A stretch of 64,000 nucleotides of DNA. It comes from Chaetoceros tenuissimus. Lineage: Eukaryota > Bacillariophyta > Thalassiosirophyceae > Chaetocerotales > Chaetocerotaceae. The stretch lies in NCBI GenBank assembly GCA_021927905.1, contig BLLK01000069.1:1426001-1490000 (forward strand), given 5' to 3'. Position 1 is the first letter of the stretch. Every line of letters starts with the position of its first letter. Made by a program: the position numbers and the translations under genes. The notes under the pieces were generated by a model. That model was not told the origin of the DNA. It saw nothing but the letters and a program-made list of their open reading frames with translations, and made no database searches. Shown here in pieces: positions 43,127 through 52,669 of this stretch.

Positions 43127-44818
43127 ATGTCTGACTTTAATATTTCCAACCTGTTTATGGGTGGTGATAACGTTGAAGAGAAGAAGTCTAACACATCAAA
43201 GAGAAGAAAGTGGAGAAAATCAAAAAGCAATAAAAAGAAAGATGACTCAAGCTCTACAAGTACTGCAAAGACAAGCGAAAGTGTAGACACTAACAATGAT
43301 ATGAAAGAATTGAGACGAAGATTCCCAAGGTCTACAAAAGCAGAGAGAGAAAGATATTTGACAAATGCACATCTCATTAGAGCTACCGAGAGAATGGATA
43401 ATTACCTTGAATGGCGTCAACGAATGAAGTTCGACACCAAAGATTTCAAGAAAGAACGCTCTAACCTCACATCCGACAAAGAAACTTGGAATTTTGCCGT
43501 ATCTCATACAGCTGAACTTTGCAACCAAGAAGAATTAAATCTTCCAAATAAAGGAAGCATTTCATTGCCTCGTATCATCAAGTTTGGTGATTCTAAGAAA
43601 GACTTCAGAGCATCTGATAAAAGGCGTGTTGCGCAAGTGCTTCCTGGACTCATCGACAAAAACATCGCCCCTCTCTCATTCTACGCACAATGTGTTGCTA
43701 CATACCTTGAGCTCAAATTCGATAGAAAGAAGAACGATGACATTCATGTACATGTTGATGTACGTCAAGGAGTAAACTGGCCTAACTTGACACCTTTGAC
43801 TTTGATCCCATTTACAACAGAGCTGGCAGGACTACTGACTGACTATATGCCAAACAGATTGTACAAGATCTATGTATATCCTTTGCCAACAGTAGCATCA
43901 CCAGTGTGGTCAATGTACAAGGCGTTGATAGGATCAGAGTATGCTAATAAGGTGGAGGTGTTTTGGGGTGAGTCAACGTTAGCAGATGCAGAGTTGCCTG
44001 ATGGTTTGGAGGATGGTGTTTTTAGAGGTCAGCTACTGAGGGATCTTGAGCAAAGTAGATACGATGAATTCATCATTGATGGTGCTAAGAAAGAGGAGAC
44101 TATCAAGAACAAGAATTCCACTCCAGTAGGAAAATCTAAAAAGCGTGGATTATTCCAGAGAAAGAAAAAGGGAAGTTCCGAAACCAATGAGACTGCAATT
44201 GTTGAACAAAAGACAATGTCATCCTCTATGAAAGCTATGGTTGTTGGTCTTTTCATGGTACTTGGATTGCTGAGTGTGAATAAAGCAAGCTCTCAAGAAA
44301 TCGAGGAACCAGCAGAAGGAAAAAGAAAACGCAGTTTTTTCAGGAAGAAGCAGGAAAAGATCACAAATGAAGAATCTTCTGATGAAGAAGTGAAAGAGAA
44401 TCAATCCAGCAGTGTAGATATGGTGAAGACAATGGCTTACGGCTTTTTAGTAACCATCGGACTTCTTGGAATGAAGACATGTTATGATTGCAACCAACCT
44501 AAAATTGAAGGACAGGTTGTAGATGCTGTCCCAAATATTGATGACGACAAGAAGAAGGACAACGAGAGAGAGAAGAAGAAAGGCCTTTTTGGAAGAAAGA
44601 AGAATTCAGTTCCATCTCTCACAGGGTCTGGTTCATCATCGGACTTTGGATATATTTACGCTTTCCACAACAACGATAGTGATACTGCCCTAACTGATCC
44701 ACCACTGAGCCCTCGCAACGAGAAGAAATTCTTCGCGAGGTCACCGAAAAAAGCCTTTACAAACACTTTTGAAGATCCGTACTCATTTGATGATCCTTTT
44801 CTCCAATATGGCAAATAA
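43127..44818 (+). CDS. CRAL-TRIO (Sec14-like) domain protein, paralogue 2
   Basis: 563 residues, single exon. Same plan as the previous gene: basic head, STKAERERYLTNAHLIRA helix, then the CRAL-TRIO core at about residues 165-310. It differs in the C-terminal half by two short hydrophobic segments (MKAMVVGLFMVLGLLSVNKA and MVKTMAYGFLVTIGLLGMKTC), each of which could anchor it to a membrane, separated by basic Lys-rich linkers. The paralogue at 40860 keeps only a weak trace of the first segment (FLMCFGLMSVNNDL). Role probably lipid transfer or membrane tethering; unproven. Confidence 0.7.
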   Translation: MSDFNISNLFMGGDNVEEKKSNTSKRRKWRKSKSNKKKDDSSSTSTAKTSESVDTNNDMKELRRRFPRSTKAERERYLTNAHLIRATERMDNYLEWRQRMKFDTKDFKKERSNLTSDKETWNFAVSHTAELCNQEELNLPNKGSISLPRIIKFGDSKKDFRASDKRRVAQVLPGLIDKNIAPLSFYAQCVATYLELKFDRKKNDDIHVHVDVRQGVNWPNLTPLTLIPFTTELAGLLTDYMPNRLYKIYVYPLPTVASPVWSMYKALIGSEYANKVEVFWGESTLADAELPDGLEDGVFRGQLLRDLEQSRYDEFIIDGAKKEETIKNKNSTPVGKSKKRGLFQRKKKGSSETNETAIVEQKTMSSSMKAMVVGLFMVLGLLSVNKASSQEIEEPAEGKRKRSFFRKKQEKITNEESSDEEVKENQSSSVDMVKTMAYGFLVTIGLLGMKTCYDCNQPKIEGQVVDAVPNIDDDKKKDNEREKKKGLFGRKKNSVPSLTGSGSSSDFGYIYAFHNNDSDTALTDPPLSPRNEKKFFARSPKKAFTNTFEDPYSFDDPFLQYGK

Positions 44819-44961
44819 TTGCATCAAACAGAGCAAACAAAATTTAATTTAATACATGCCAATTTTCATTTAAATTGAAGACTGTGTAGAGATCAAATTC
44901 CAAAATTTATAAACTAAAATTAAATGGAAACCTCTGTGTGAATGTAGGCACTGTATTGTAA

Positions 44962-46350
44962 TTACTGTTCTCTCAATGACCTTGCAATAGCTTCTGCCAG
45001 CATCTCCTCTTCGGTCATTTGTTGATCATTTCCGTTTCCACTATTACCATTATTGCCTTGGTTTTGTTGTTGTTGTCCACTAGTTGCACTATTAGTCGCA
45101 TTATTGTTCGCAGAAGTACTTGATGAATTTGTACCATTATTTGCTCCAGTCATACTTGCAAACTGTCTCATCATCTCCATCTGTCTCTGAAAATCTGGAG
45201 CAGTTGAGTTTGTCCCAGTATTAGAAGCATTTGTTGCTGGAGCAGCTGGCATATTACCCATTCCCATACCATTTCCACCACGCATAGTCTGCATCATATT
45301 TCTCATTCTCTCCATAGTTGCAGGGTCAGCCATCATGCGACTTAACTGTTCCAACATCTGAGGATTATTCGCCAGCATTCTCATTTGCTGCTGCATCATT
45401 GGATTATTGGCAAGCATAGGATCATTCTGCATCATTTGCTGTACCATTGGATTTTGAAGCATGGACTGTAACATTTGTGGATTAGACATCATGTTTTGAA
45501 TCATTGCAGGGTCTGGCATTCCCATCCCACCCATGCCTGGCATATTGAAATTAGGCATGCCTCCCATATTATTACTATTCATACCACTCCCGAAACCCAT
45601 ATCATTAGAACGCATCTGTTGCTGTTGTTGAAGCTGCTCAGCTTGTTCTGCATCAAAATCTTTCAAAGCTTGATCAAGAGTTTTCTTCGCGTCAAGCAGC
45701 TTTGGCCATGCCTCAGGAGAGGGAGTTAGAACATATTCCTCTCCAACTGTCTTGAATCCAATTGATGTAATGGCTTCATCGGCCCCAGTCATACTTCCTA
45801 GTCTTTTCTGAAATGCTGCATTTGACTTCTTGACCTTACGATATTTCTCTTCAATAGGATTGTCGATGACATTGCCAAGAAGCTTTGTCAACGTTGTAAC
45901 TGCAGTTTTATAGTCTGCTGCAGGATGGTTGCTTTTAATCTTTGCCAATGAGGACTGAAGAGTCACTGGACCCGAAGGAGCAGCTGGAGTTGGAGCTGCT
46001 ACTGGATTTGATGGAGTACTAACAGTAGAAGCAACAACAGGAGTAGATGCTGCTGAAGGTATGGACGTAGATGTACTTGTTTCAGCAGCAGGAAGAGGCT
46101 TCTCAGCAGGCTTTCCCATACAGTGAATCACCGATCCTTCCTCTAGTTTAAATTCTTCCACTACGCTGATATCATCGTCCCTGCTGAGAATAATGCGACC
46201 GCGATAAATAAGTTTCATGCCAGAAGCAGGAATTGTAGTAGCCGAAGAAGCCTTGTCGAAAAGGACCTTTGCAGAAGCACTTGTGTCCAGCTCTATTGGC
46301 ACACGACGAGGTGGATTCATCAAAGATAGAGAAATGTTGATAGTACTCAT
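44962..46350 (-). CDS. UBL-PUB-STI1-UIM ubiquitin-system protein
   Basis: 462 residues, single exon. The N-terminus is a ubiquitin-like domain (residues 1-80; MKLIYRGRIILSRDDDIS resembles KLIYAGRILKDD). A Thr/Ala/Pro linker is followed by a PUB/PUG-type domain (about 135-240; LTKLLGNVIDNPIEEKYRKV and SIGFKTVGEEYVL), which binds p97/Cdc48. Then comes a Met/Asn-rich STI1-like stretch with DPAMIQNMMSNPQML and repeats, and a final UIM-like helix EEEMLAEAIARSLRE. Ubiquilins have UBL-STI1-UBA, so this mix is unusual. It probably shuttles ubiquitinated clients to the proteasome with Cdc48, by inference from domains. Confidence 0.75.
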   Translation of the reverse strand: MSTINISLSLMNPPRRVPIELDTSASAKVLFDKASSATTIPASGMKLIYRGRIILSRDDDISVVEEFKLEEGSVIHCMGKPAEKPLPAAETSTSTSIPSAASTPVVASTVSTPSNPVAAPTPAAPSGPVTLQSSLAKIKSNHPAADYKTAVTTLTKLLGNVIDNPIEEKYRKVKKSNAAFQKRLGSMTGADEAITSIGFKTVGEEYVLTPSPEAWPKLLDAKKTLDQALKDFDAEQAEQLQQQQQMRSNDMGFGSGMNSNNMGGMPNFNMPGMGGMGMPDPAMIQNMMSNPQMLQSMLQNPMVQQMMQNDPMLANNPMMQQQMRMLANNPQMLEQLSRMMADPATMERMRNMMQTMRGGNGMGMGNMPAAPATNASNTGTNSTAPDFQRQMEMMRQFASMTGANNGTNSSSTSANNNATNSATSGQQQQNQGNNGNSGNGNDQQMTEEEMLAEAIARSLREQ

Positions 46351-46648
46351 TGTTTTGTTGTAACAGTGCTAAATTTGAATAGAAACATGTAGATGTAATC
46401 AAAAGAACTTCACACGAAAAAACAATACTCGTAGTCATCTTTTTGCTTCTTTGGAAAAGGGAAAAGGATCGATCGCTGTTACTCTACGACATTTGTTTCA
46501 TGGATTAGACATCACCCCTACTTCCACCCCCTGTGTCCCATCTTCCAAAAACCACGTTCGTTTCGTTTCATATGCGCCACTTTTTACTTCTTCCATTGCT
46601 CGTTTAATCATAAATGTACTACCCAATTGAATCAAAATAGGTTTCACC

Positions 46649-47806
46649 ATGAAAGATAATCTCCTTCTTATTAGTTTTATATCTTTGATTTTAGGTGCTG
46701 ATGGCTTTTTGTCAGGGCTTTCTCCTAAACCAAAGCAAAGACTAAGTAGAATCTATCCATTACTTGCTCAAGTAACATCCAATAATGAGGAGGACAAACA
46801 GGATTATCTAGCATTTGGTATGCTCATTTCATCATTTACAGATGGCATGACTGAATCAACGTCAAATTTCTTCAAATATTCACTAGCTTCAGTACTAGTT
46901 ATGGAATCCATCCAGCAAACACAAGTCGGTATCGAAGAGAATGTCAAGTTTTCTCCATGTAATGGTCCTGATATAGATCTACTTGGTAAACTCGAAAATG
47001 GCGACGAGTTATTGATAGATGATGGAAGAAGTCGAGAAGATAAAACTGATAAAATGATGAAGTTTTTACAAAAAGGACAAGAATTTAGAGATATTCGTGT
47101 TTTGTACATTCCCACTGCGATGTACGCTTTGAGGGCTGATTCATCCAATACACCTGGAAAACAGAGACAAAGAGCACGAGCTGATGGTAAAAAGAGAAGA
47201 AATCAATTGGTTGGACATATCGAAAAAATGATGGGTAATAGTGAGAAATTCAACATACTTGCAGCCACACTTGATTTTGACGATGGAACCATCAAGCAAC
47301 CAACAGGTTCAGATGATAAGTCAAAGTTTCCTACAAATGGAAAGGATGCACTGACATCGTGGAATCCTCATATTATCTATATCGAAGGAGGGAATACATT
47401 TTGGCTCTATCATTGTATGGATAAAAGTGAGGAAAATTATATGGAGCTTATCAAAAACGCATGTTGTACACAACGTGACGATGGAGACTCATCAAAGTTT
47501 CCTTCTGTCTACATTGGAAAGAGTGCTGGGGCAATTGTTGCTGGAAAGTACGTCGAAACAGCAACATGGAAAGGATGGGACGATCCTTCAGTTGTGCCAG
47601 AGAAAGAAACCTACGATAAATGGATGGGAGACTTGGCATTGGATATGGTTGGAGGAGCATCAATATTTCCTCACATGAGTGATGATTGGATCTCACTCGT
47701 TGCCGAGAAGAAGGAGTCCTCTCCACAAATTTCTCAGCTGTTTTGTCTGGAGGAATGGGATGCTTGCTGTGTGGAAGGATCTAAAGAGGAGGTCTTTGTA
47801 AACTAA
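46649..47806 (+). CDS. secretory S51-family peptidase (peptidase E / cyanophycinase-like)
   Basis: 385 residues with an N-terminal hydrophobic signal (LLLISFISLILGADGFLSG) of secretory or plastid type. S51 enzymes are serine peptidases with a Class-I glutamine amidotransferase-like fold that cleave after Asp, or degrade cyanophycin. The nucleophile elbow YIGKSAGAIVAGKY puts Ser at about residue 292, and HIIYIEGGNTFWLYHCM matches the family GGNT strand. The tail contains WISLVAEKK, near the usual position of the third catalytic residue. Divergent from the UBL gene by 298 bp. Substrate unknown. Confidence 0.75.
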   Translation: MKDNLLLISFISLILGADGFLSGLSPKPKQRLSRIYPLLAQVTSNNEEDKQDYLAFGMLISSFTDGMTESTSNFFKYSLASVLVMESIQQTQVGIEENVKFSPCNGPDIDLLGKLENGDELLIDDGRSREDKTDKMMKFLQKGQEFRDIRVLYIPTAMYALRADSSNTPGKQRQRARADGKKRRNQLVGHIEKMMGNSEKFNILAATLDFDDGTIKQPTGSDDKSKFPTNGKDALTSWNPHIIYIEGGNTFWLYHCMDKSEENYMELIKNACCTQRDDGDSSKFPSVYIGKSAGAIVAGKYVETATWKGWDDPSVVPEKETYDKWMGDLALDMVGGASIFPHMSDDWISLVAEKKESSPQISQLFCLEEWDACCVEGSKEEVFVN

Positions 47807-47925
47807 ACCTAAGTTGATGTAAACAATTAAAATTTGTAATTCTTTTGTGTGATTCATACAGGGAATATTTTATGATGTCAAAATTTATTCAGGTAGTTTT
47901 ATTTGTTTAAAGAGACACTATTTAT

Positions 47926-49040
47926 TTACTTCTTAGCCATCATCTTTTGGTAGAATGCAAGCTCTGGTCCCTCAAGGATGTATCCATCGCATCTTCCACT
48001 TTGTCCTGGGCGGGAGGTGATCTTAGCATAAAGACGTCCAGAAGCAAACTGGTGGTCAAGAGCTCCCTCAAGGGTGCGTCCCTTCTGTCTAGCAGCAACC
48101 TTACGCTGTACACTGTCGGACTTCTTGGTCTCATCAGCCTCAGCGGTCTGTCCCTTCTTAAGTCCAATCTTTACTCCGTAGTGACTCTCGTACCACTCCT
48201 TGAATGGATGAGCATCTACAAGAACAATTCCTCCCTTAACGAGGGTCTTGGTACGAACCAACTCGTTATTGGATGCATTGTAAGTTACATCGAGAACACG
48301 AACCTTGCGGGTGCATACTTCGGTTCCCCATGAGAAGTTACCAGACTCAAGGCGGAGTGCACGTTGCTTGAGGTTTCCTCCACGGCAACGAACAACACTT
48401 ACGTGCTTCTCTCCAATCTTGGTCATAGCAGCTGGGCGTCCGTTCAAGAACTTACGCTTCTTGGAGAACTTAGAACGACGTCCTCCTGTCTCGCGTCTCT
48501 TATTTCTTCCAGTACGAGTGATTCCCTAAGAAGAGAAAAGTTCAGTTAGTAAAAATGTTTCAGATAATTTGTCAAGCATCAAATAGCATCATTCGTATTC
48601 ATTATGGAGGTTTTTCCAATATTCCCACATTGAAATCTCTTCACACGACTTTGCTTCGGAAGATTGTACTTTTCTTGGTGTCATCTTCATCTCAACGCAT
48701 AACTTCCATGTACGCGACATGTCTCATGGCACACATGTATTCCTCATGAACGTTGAACCTCACGCCAAACGTTTCACAGTCTTAACATGTCCCCATCTAT
48801 ATCTGTACTTTTGAATATCTCCTTTTTATTTACTACTGGCTTGACAAATACCAATTGCCAACTCTTGTGTTGTATGTTTCTCGAATAAGTTTTGTAATCA
48901 GTAAATTCTCAGTTCAGGTTCTTCTTGTCTGATTATTTTCTCCACTTTCTTCCTTGCAGTCTTTACACCTTCATTGATGAATAACGAATGATACTATTTA
49001 CGATGACTATGTGCTTCATATACCATCTGCCACTAACCAT
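47926..49040 (-). CDS. RPS8: 40S ribosomal protein S8 (eS8)
   Basis: Exon 2 (47926-48525) encodes residues 2-200 from [20 protein letters not shown] to the end, matching eS8 closely ([40 protein letters not shown]). The first residue must come from another exon. An ATG immediately followed by a GTTAGT donor lies at 49038-49040, and a 512-nt intron from there ends in a TACTAAC branch-like site and CTTCTTAG. The one-codon first exon is a well-known arrangement in ribosomal protein genes. Exon 2 is sure; exon 1 is likely. eS8 is an assembly factor and structural part of the small subunit. Confidence 0.85.
48526..49037 (-). other. long first intron of the S8 gene
   Basis: 512 nt, about five times longer than other introns in the window (41-107 nt). 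Contains a canonical TACTAAC about 25 nt before its acceptor. I looked for box C/D snoRNA features on the minus strand and found only ATGATGC-like fragments, not a full pair. Confidence 0.55.
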
Positions 49041-49368
49041 GTTGCCTCTTGTTTGATCCTATCGATAGATGAAGGTAAACTTTCGTTTCGTCTACAGAGT
49101 GCTTTTGCGTGGAAATGCAGCAGCCCAATTTTTAGTAAAGGGAAATTTTGTGGGGGCTCAAATGAATTTTTCTCACCCCCACCCCACCTGAAATGAAAAA
49201 ATAGCTGGCCAGAAAACATTATTTGGCTATTCAGCAATCACACTTTCATTGATGAATTCACATGCGTGTTCTGCTGCATCAGCGACCATACAACTCAATG
49301 CAATCAAGATCTGTGGAATCCAGCAAATCTTTTTTCGTTCATCGGATCACAATTCTTATATTTGTAAA
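49041..49368. other. divergent promoter region, S8 / NDPK
   Basis: 328 bp between the likely S8 start and the NDPK start. No distinct motif recognised. Confidence 0.4.
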
Positions 49369-49941
49369 ATGAAGACCTTCTCTGCTTTCCTCGCTATTGT
49401 TGCTTCTGCATCTGCTTTCGCACCTTCCTCCTCCTTCAGCGGAAACGCTATGAACGCTGGAGTTTCATCCACTTCTGCTCTCAACATGGCTATGGAACAG
49501 ACTTACATCATGATCAAGCCTGATGGAGTTCAGCGTGGAATTGTAGGAAACATCATCTCCCGCTTTGAGACTAAGGGATACAAGCTTGCAGCTATGAAGA
49601 CCAAGCAGCCAACAAAGGAGCTTCTCGAGACTCACTACTGCGACTTGGTAGAAAAGCCATTCTTCCCAAAGCTTAGAGATTACATGTTGTCTGGACCTGT
49701 TGTATGCATGGTTTGGGAAGGAAAGGAGGCAGTTTCCACCGGAAGAAAGATGCTTGGAGCTACCAACCCACTTGAGTCCCAAGCTGGAACCATCAGAGGA
49801 GATTTCTGCATTGAGGTAGGAAGAAATATCTGCCACGGATCTGACTCTGTAGAGAACGCAAAGAAGGAGATTGATCTTTGGTTCGAGGAGGGAGAAGTAT
49901 TGGACTGGGAATCTCACTCTCAAGACTGGATCTACGAGTAA
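49369..49941 (+). CDS. plastid nucleoside diphosphate kinase
   Basis: 190 residues from the ATG at 49369 (context AAAATGAAG). The N-terminus [20 protein letters not shown] is a signal peptide with an ASAFAP plastid import motif. NDPK moves the gamma-phosphate between nucleoside triphosphates. Visible are [36 protein letters not shown] and the phosphohistidine loop [17 protein letters not shown], with the catalytic His in it; the end [17 protein letters not shown] is the family C-terminus. Codon use is rich in C- and G-ending codons, unlike most neighbours, as expected of a highly expressed gene. Longer frames upstream have no better start. Confidence 0.95.
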   Translation: MKTFSAFLAIVASASAFAPSSSFSGNAMNAGVSSTSALNMAMEQTYIMIKPDGVQRGIVGNIISRFETKGYKLAAMKTKQPTKELLETHYCDLVEKPFFPKLRDYMLSGPVVCMVWEGKEAVSTGRKMLGATNPLESQAGTIRGDFCIEVGRNICHGSDSVENAKKEIDLWFEEGEVLDWESHSQDWIYE

Positions 49942-50392
49942 ATATGTAATTATAATTTAGAATGAAAATGTAGTAGAGAGAAGTTGAATTTTAAAGGACT
50001 GCATGTATTAAATTCACACACTTGTTGTACTCTTCAACTTGACTTGCATCACATTTTCATAACAAATCTTGTAAGAAATATGCGAGCATCAGTCTAGCAA
50101 TGTCATGAAAGTAGTTTTGTCGAGAGAGGATAGAAGCAGGTTTTCAATGAAATTAAATCAATCCAACAGCAGAAGAACGGAATGCATTTTCTGCAAGAGC
50201 GACCTATCCAAGCCAAAACTCAATTTTGGCGCGAACATACACCTTCATGTTTGACCACACATCGTTTTGCTACAACGAGGAACTACGACACACAGCAAAT
50301 GCACGAAGACCACCACCGACAACAAAGTACTAATTAGAACCTATTCGTTTGCAATATACTTTATTTTTACTAATTAAAAGCAATAGAGAAGT
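49942..50392. other. intergenic
   Basis: 451 bp between two plus-strand genes, the 3' flank of NDPK and the promoter of the CDV3-like gene. No gene seen. Confidence 0.4.
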
Positions 50393-51405
50393 ATGTCGAA
50401 CGCTTGCGCTGAGTTTTTCGCGAAAAAGAACAGGAAGAAGAGGTCTTTCAAGCCTTTCAACGCGAACCTCATTGATCACTCTGAAGTTACTTCTTCTGTC
50501 CATGTGTAAGTGATACAATCCAGTAATACACATCTACTGTAGTATATTTGTACGAAACTAGTAATCTCACATAAACCATCACATTCTCCTTGTAAAATAT
50601 TGATAATTATAGAGACGCACCTGCAGTATCCAACGAGTCTGAGGTTCCAGTAGCAAGTGCTATTGCATCTACTAACAATGATACTGGAGATTGGGATGAG
50701 AATGCACTTGCATCTAGAGTAGCAAAGGCAGCTGCAGCATCTACTGTAGGAACTGGAGCAGCTGAAATTATGGAAATGAAGGGAATGAAGAGGAATGAAC
50801 AAGAAGATATTGCAGAGAAACTTCGCGTTGAAGAGACGAAGAAACAATTGGAAGCGGCAAGAATTGGAATGGAAAAAGAGGCACAGAGACTTAAGGAAGA
50901 GCAGGCAGCTGCAGAAGCAAAGAAGAAAGAGCGTGAATCAAATAGGTTTGGAGCAGCTGCTGCAAATGTTGGAAGTGGAATTGGTGGTGCAAGCAAATGG
51001 GTCCCATCACGTATGCGCAATACTATGCCAGCCCCTTCGGTTGGATCTAGATTTGGAGCAGCCGCATCGGCAACTGGATATCAAAAGAAAGTTGATACGA
51101 AGGATGAAGAGCTTTTCCCTGATTTGGCAACTGCTGATAAATTGATTCAACAGGAAGAAGCGCAGAAGGCAGAGAAGGCGGCAGCTGCAGCAGCTGCAAA
51201 CAGAGCTAGAGCAATTGCATCAAAACCAAGATGGGGAATGAAGGCAGATAAGGAGAAGGAAGAAGAAAAGAAACCTGAAGAAGTAAAGGAAGCACCAGCA
51301 CCTACACCAGCACCTGCTCCTGTTGCAGCTCCAACTCCTGCTGCAACAGCTGTAAAGAAGAAGAAAAAGAAAAAGAAGGATTTGTCTACTTTCAAGACTT
51401 CTTAA
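50393..51405 (+). CDS. CDV3-like coiled-coil protein, Ala/Lys-rich
   Basis: Exons 50393-50505 and 50613-51405 join over a 107-nt intron (GTAAGT donor, TATAG acceptor) giving 301 residues with junction VHV-DAPAV. The head AEFFAKKNRKKR resembles the FFAKRDKKKKK start of CDV3 proteins, and WDENALASRVAKA recalls a later CDV3 motif, but the match is weak. A long charged helix (about 115-170: EEKLRVEETKKQLEAA-type) suggests a coiled coil. The tail is Pro/Ala-rich (APAPTPAPAP) and ends in a run of Lys. Function unknown; the CDV3 link is tentative. Confidence 0.5.
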
Positions 51406-51704
51406 TTTTCCAAAGTAGCCTAGTGAAAATAAATTTCTATTAAAGAGCTCTAGGAAAATCTATGCGTTAAGAAATGATTCAATTATACAAATGCCTACTA
51501 CAAGTATTACTGTCGATTTTTGTTAAAAGAACACTTATATTATATATATTATTGATACTTTTTGTTTTGTATTTATGTGGATGTCGGAGTTTGGAGGTGG
51601 AGAATTGTGGTTGTATATAATGCAAGTCAAATGTATTGTATAGTATCTGTATAGTGAGAGCGTATACCCTAAAGTATAGATGTTGCTACGTACGCCGCAA
51701 TATT

Positions 51705-52313
51705 CTATTCAATCTTGATTTGGCGAATGTTCTCTGCAGGTAGTTCCGCCTCAGGAATTTTGGGTAGAGTTACTCGTAGCACACCATCTTTCATATTCGC
51801 GAGAATATTCTTCGTATCAATGGTCTCATCCAACATCCATTTTCTGTCAAACTTCAATTCAGAAGTTGCCCCATCTCTCTCCATCTTTCTACCACCAAAG
51901 ATGTGAAGAAGCTTGTCATCCTTGACTTCTACTTTGACGTCATCCATACCAACTCCTGGCAAATCAAGTGATATGATATGGTGCTTGTCATCGCTTTCCA
52001 CATCAAACTTTGTTGTTAGATAATTCTTTTTCCTCGTGTCATCAATCCAAGACATTTCCTTCAACATTGGCATCAAGTTTGGAGATGGAGAAAAGAATGG
52101 TTTCTGAAAGAAGTCATCCATATCATGGAAAAAAGATGCAACTGGACTTTGAGTAGTTGAAGGATTGGAATTAATACCTTTTGTACTAAGAGCTGTTGAA
52201 AATCTTCGAGCATAATCCCTGCACATGTATCCCATTGCTGGGTATACAGCTGGTGAAGAGAGTTGTGCTCTGAGAACAGCAGGTACAGTTGTAGTCAATG
52301 TTGTTGATAGCAT
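51705..52313 (-). CDS. HSP20 / alpha-crystallin small heat-shock protein, probably mitochondrial
   Basis: 202 residues from the Met at 52313 (MLSTTLTTTVPAVLRAQLSS), which gives a Ser/Thr/Arg-rich presequence of mitochondrial type; the longer frame lacks an ATG. The alpha-crystallin domain covers about residues 95-190: FDVESDDKHHIISLDLPGVG, DKLLHIFGGRKM, then the I-x-I/V-type end DGVLRVTLPK. These chaperones hold unfolded proteins in an ATP-independent way. Divergent from the SET gene by about 355 bp, where a possible heat-shock element lies. Confidence 0.85.
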   Translation of the reverse strand: MLSTTLTTTVPAVLRAQLSSPAVYPAMGYMCRDYARRFSTALSTKGINSNPSTTQSPVASFFHDMDDFFQKPFFSPSPNLMPMLKEMSWIDDTRKKNYLTTKFDVESDDKHHIISLDLPGVGMDDVKVEVKDDKLLHIFGGRKMERDGATSELKFDRKWMLDETIDTKNILANMKDGVLRVTLPKIPEAELPAENIRQIKIE

Positions 52314-52385
52314 TCTTTCTTTTGTAATATCAGGATTATGAGAGTTCAAGATTCATCTTAATTCGTGTGGTATTTTCAAAAAGGG

Positions 52386-52393
52386 TTCGGGAA
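52386..52393. promoter_or_regulatory. possible heat-shock element upstream of HSP20
   Basis: TTCGGGAA, a TTCnnGAA inverted pair, sits about 73 bp upstream of the HSP20 start. It is a single pair, not the usual three; heat-shock factor binding is only plausible. Confidence 0.3.
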
Positions 52394-52669
52394 TGAGCAA
52401 CCGATGAACTTCGAGCATCGAAGAGTTTCTATGTTGTATTCAATCGTGACATCATCTGATTCGGAAATTGTGAACTGATCTATTGTACGACATTTTTGAA
52501 TTATTGACAGTTGTCAATAATATAACTGACATTGGATCTCGCAGCATGCAGCAGCTGCAAGAAGAAGCATCAAGCATCATTGCTTACACTCTATCGCTCT
52601 GTTTCTCTTTATTTGATTCCTAGTTTGAATACTAGCTAGCTGGAAAGAGAAGCATTGAGAATCTTCATC

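Noticed and set aside
48526-49037. box C/D snoRNA in the S8 intron
   Set aside because: Only partial ATGATG and CTGA fragments; no full C/D pair at a suitable distance.
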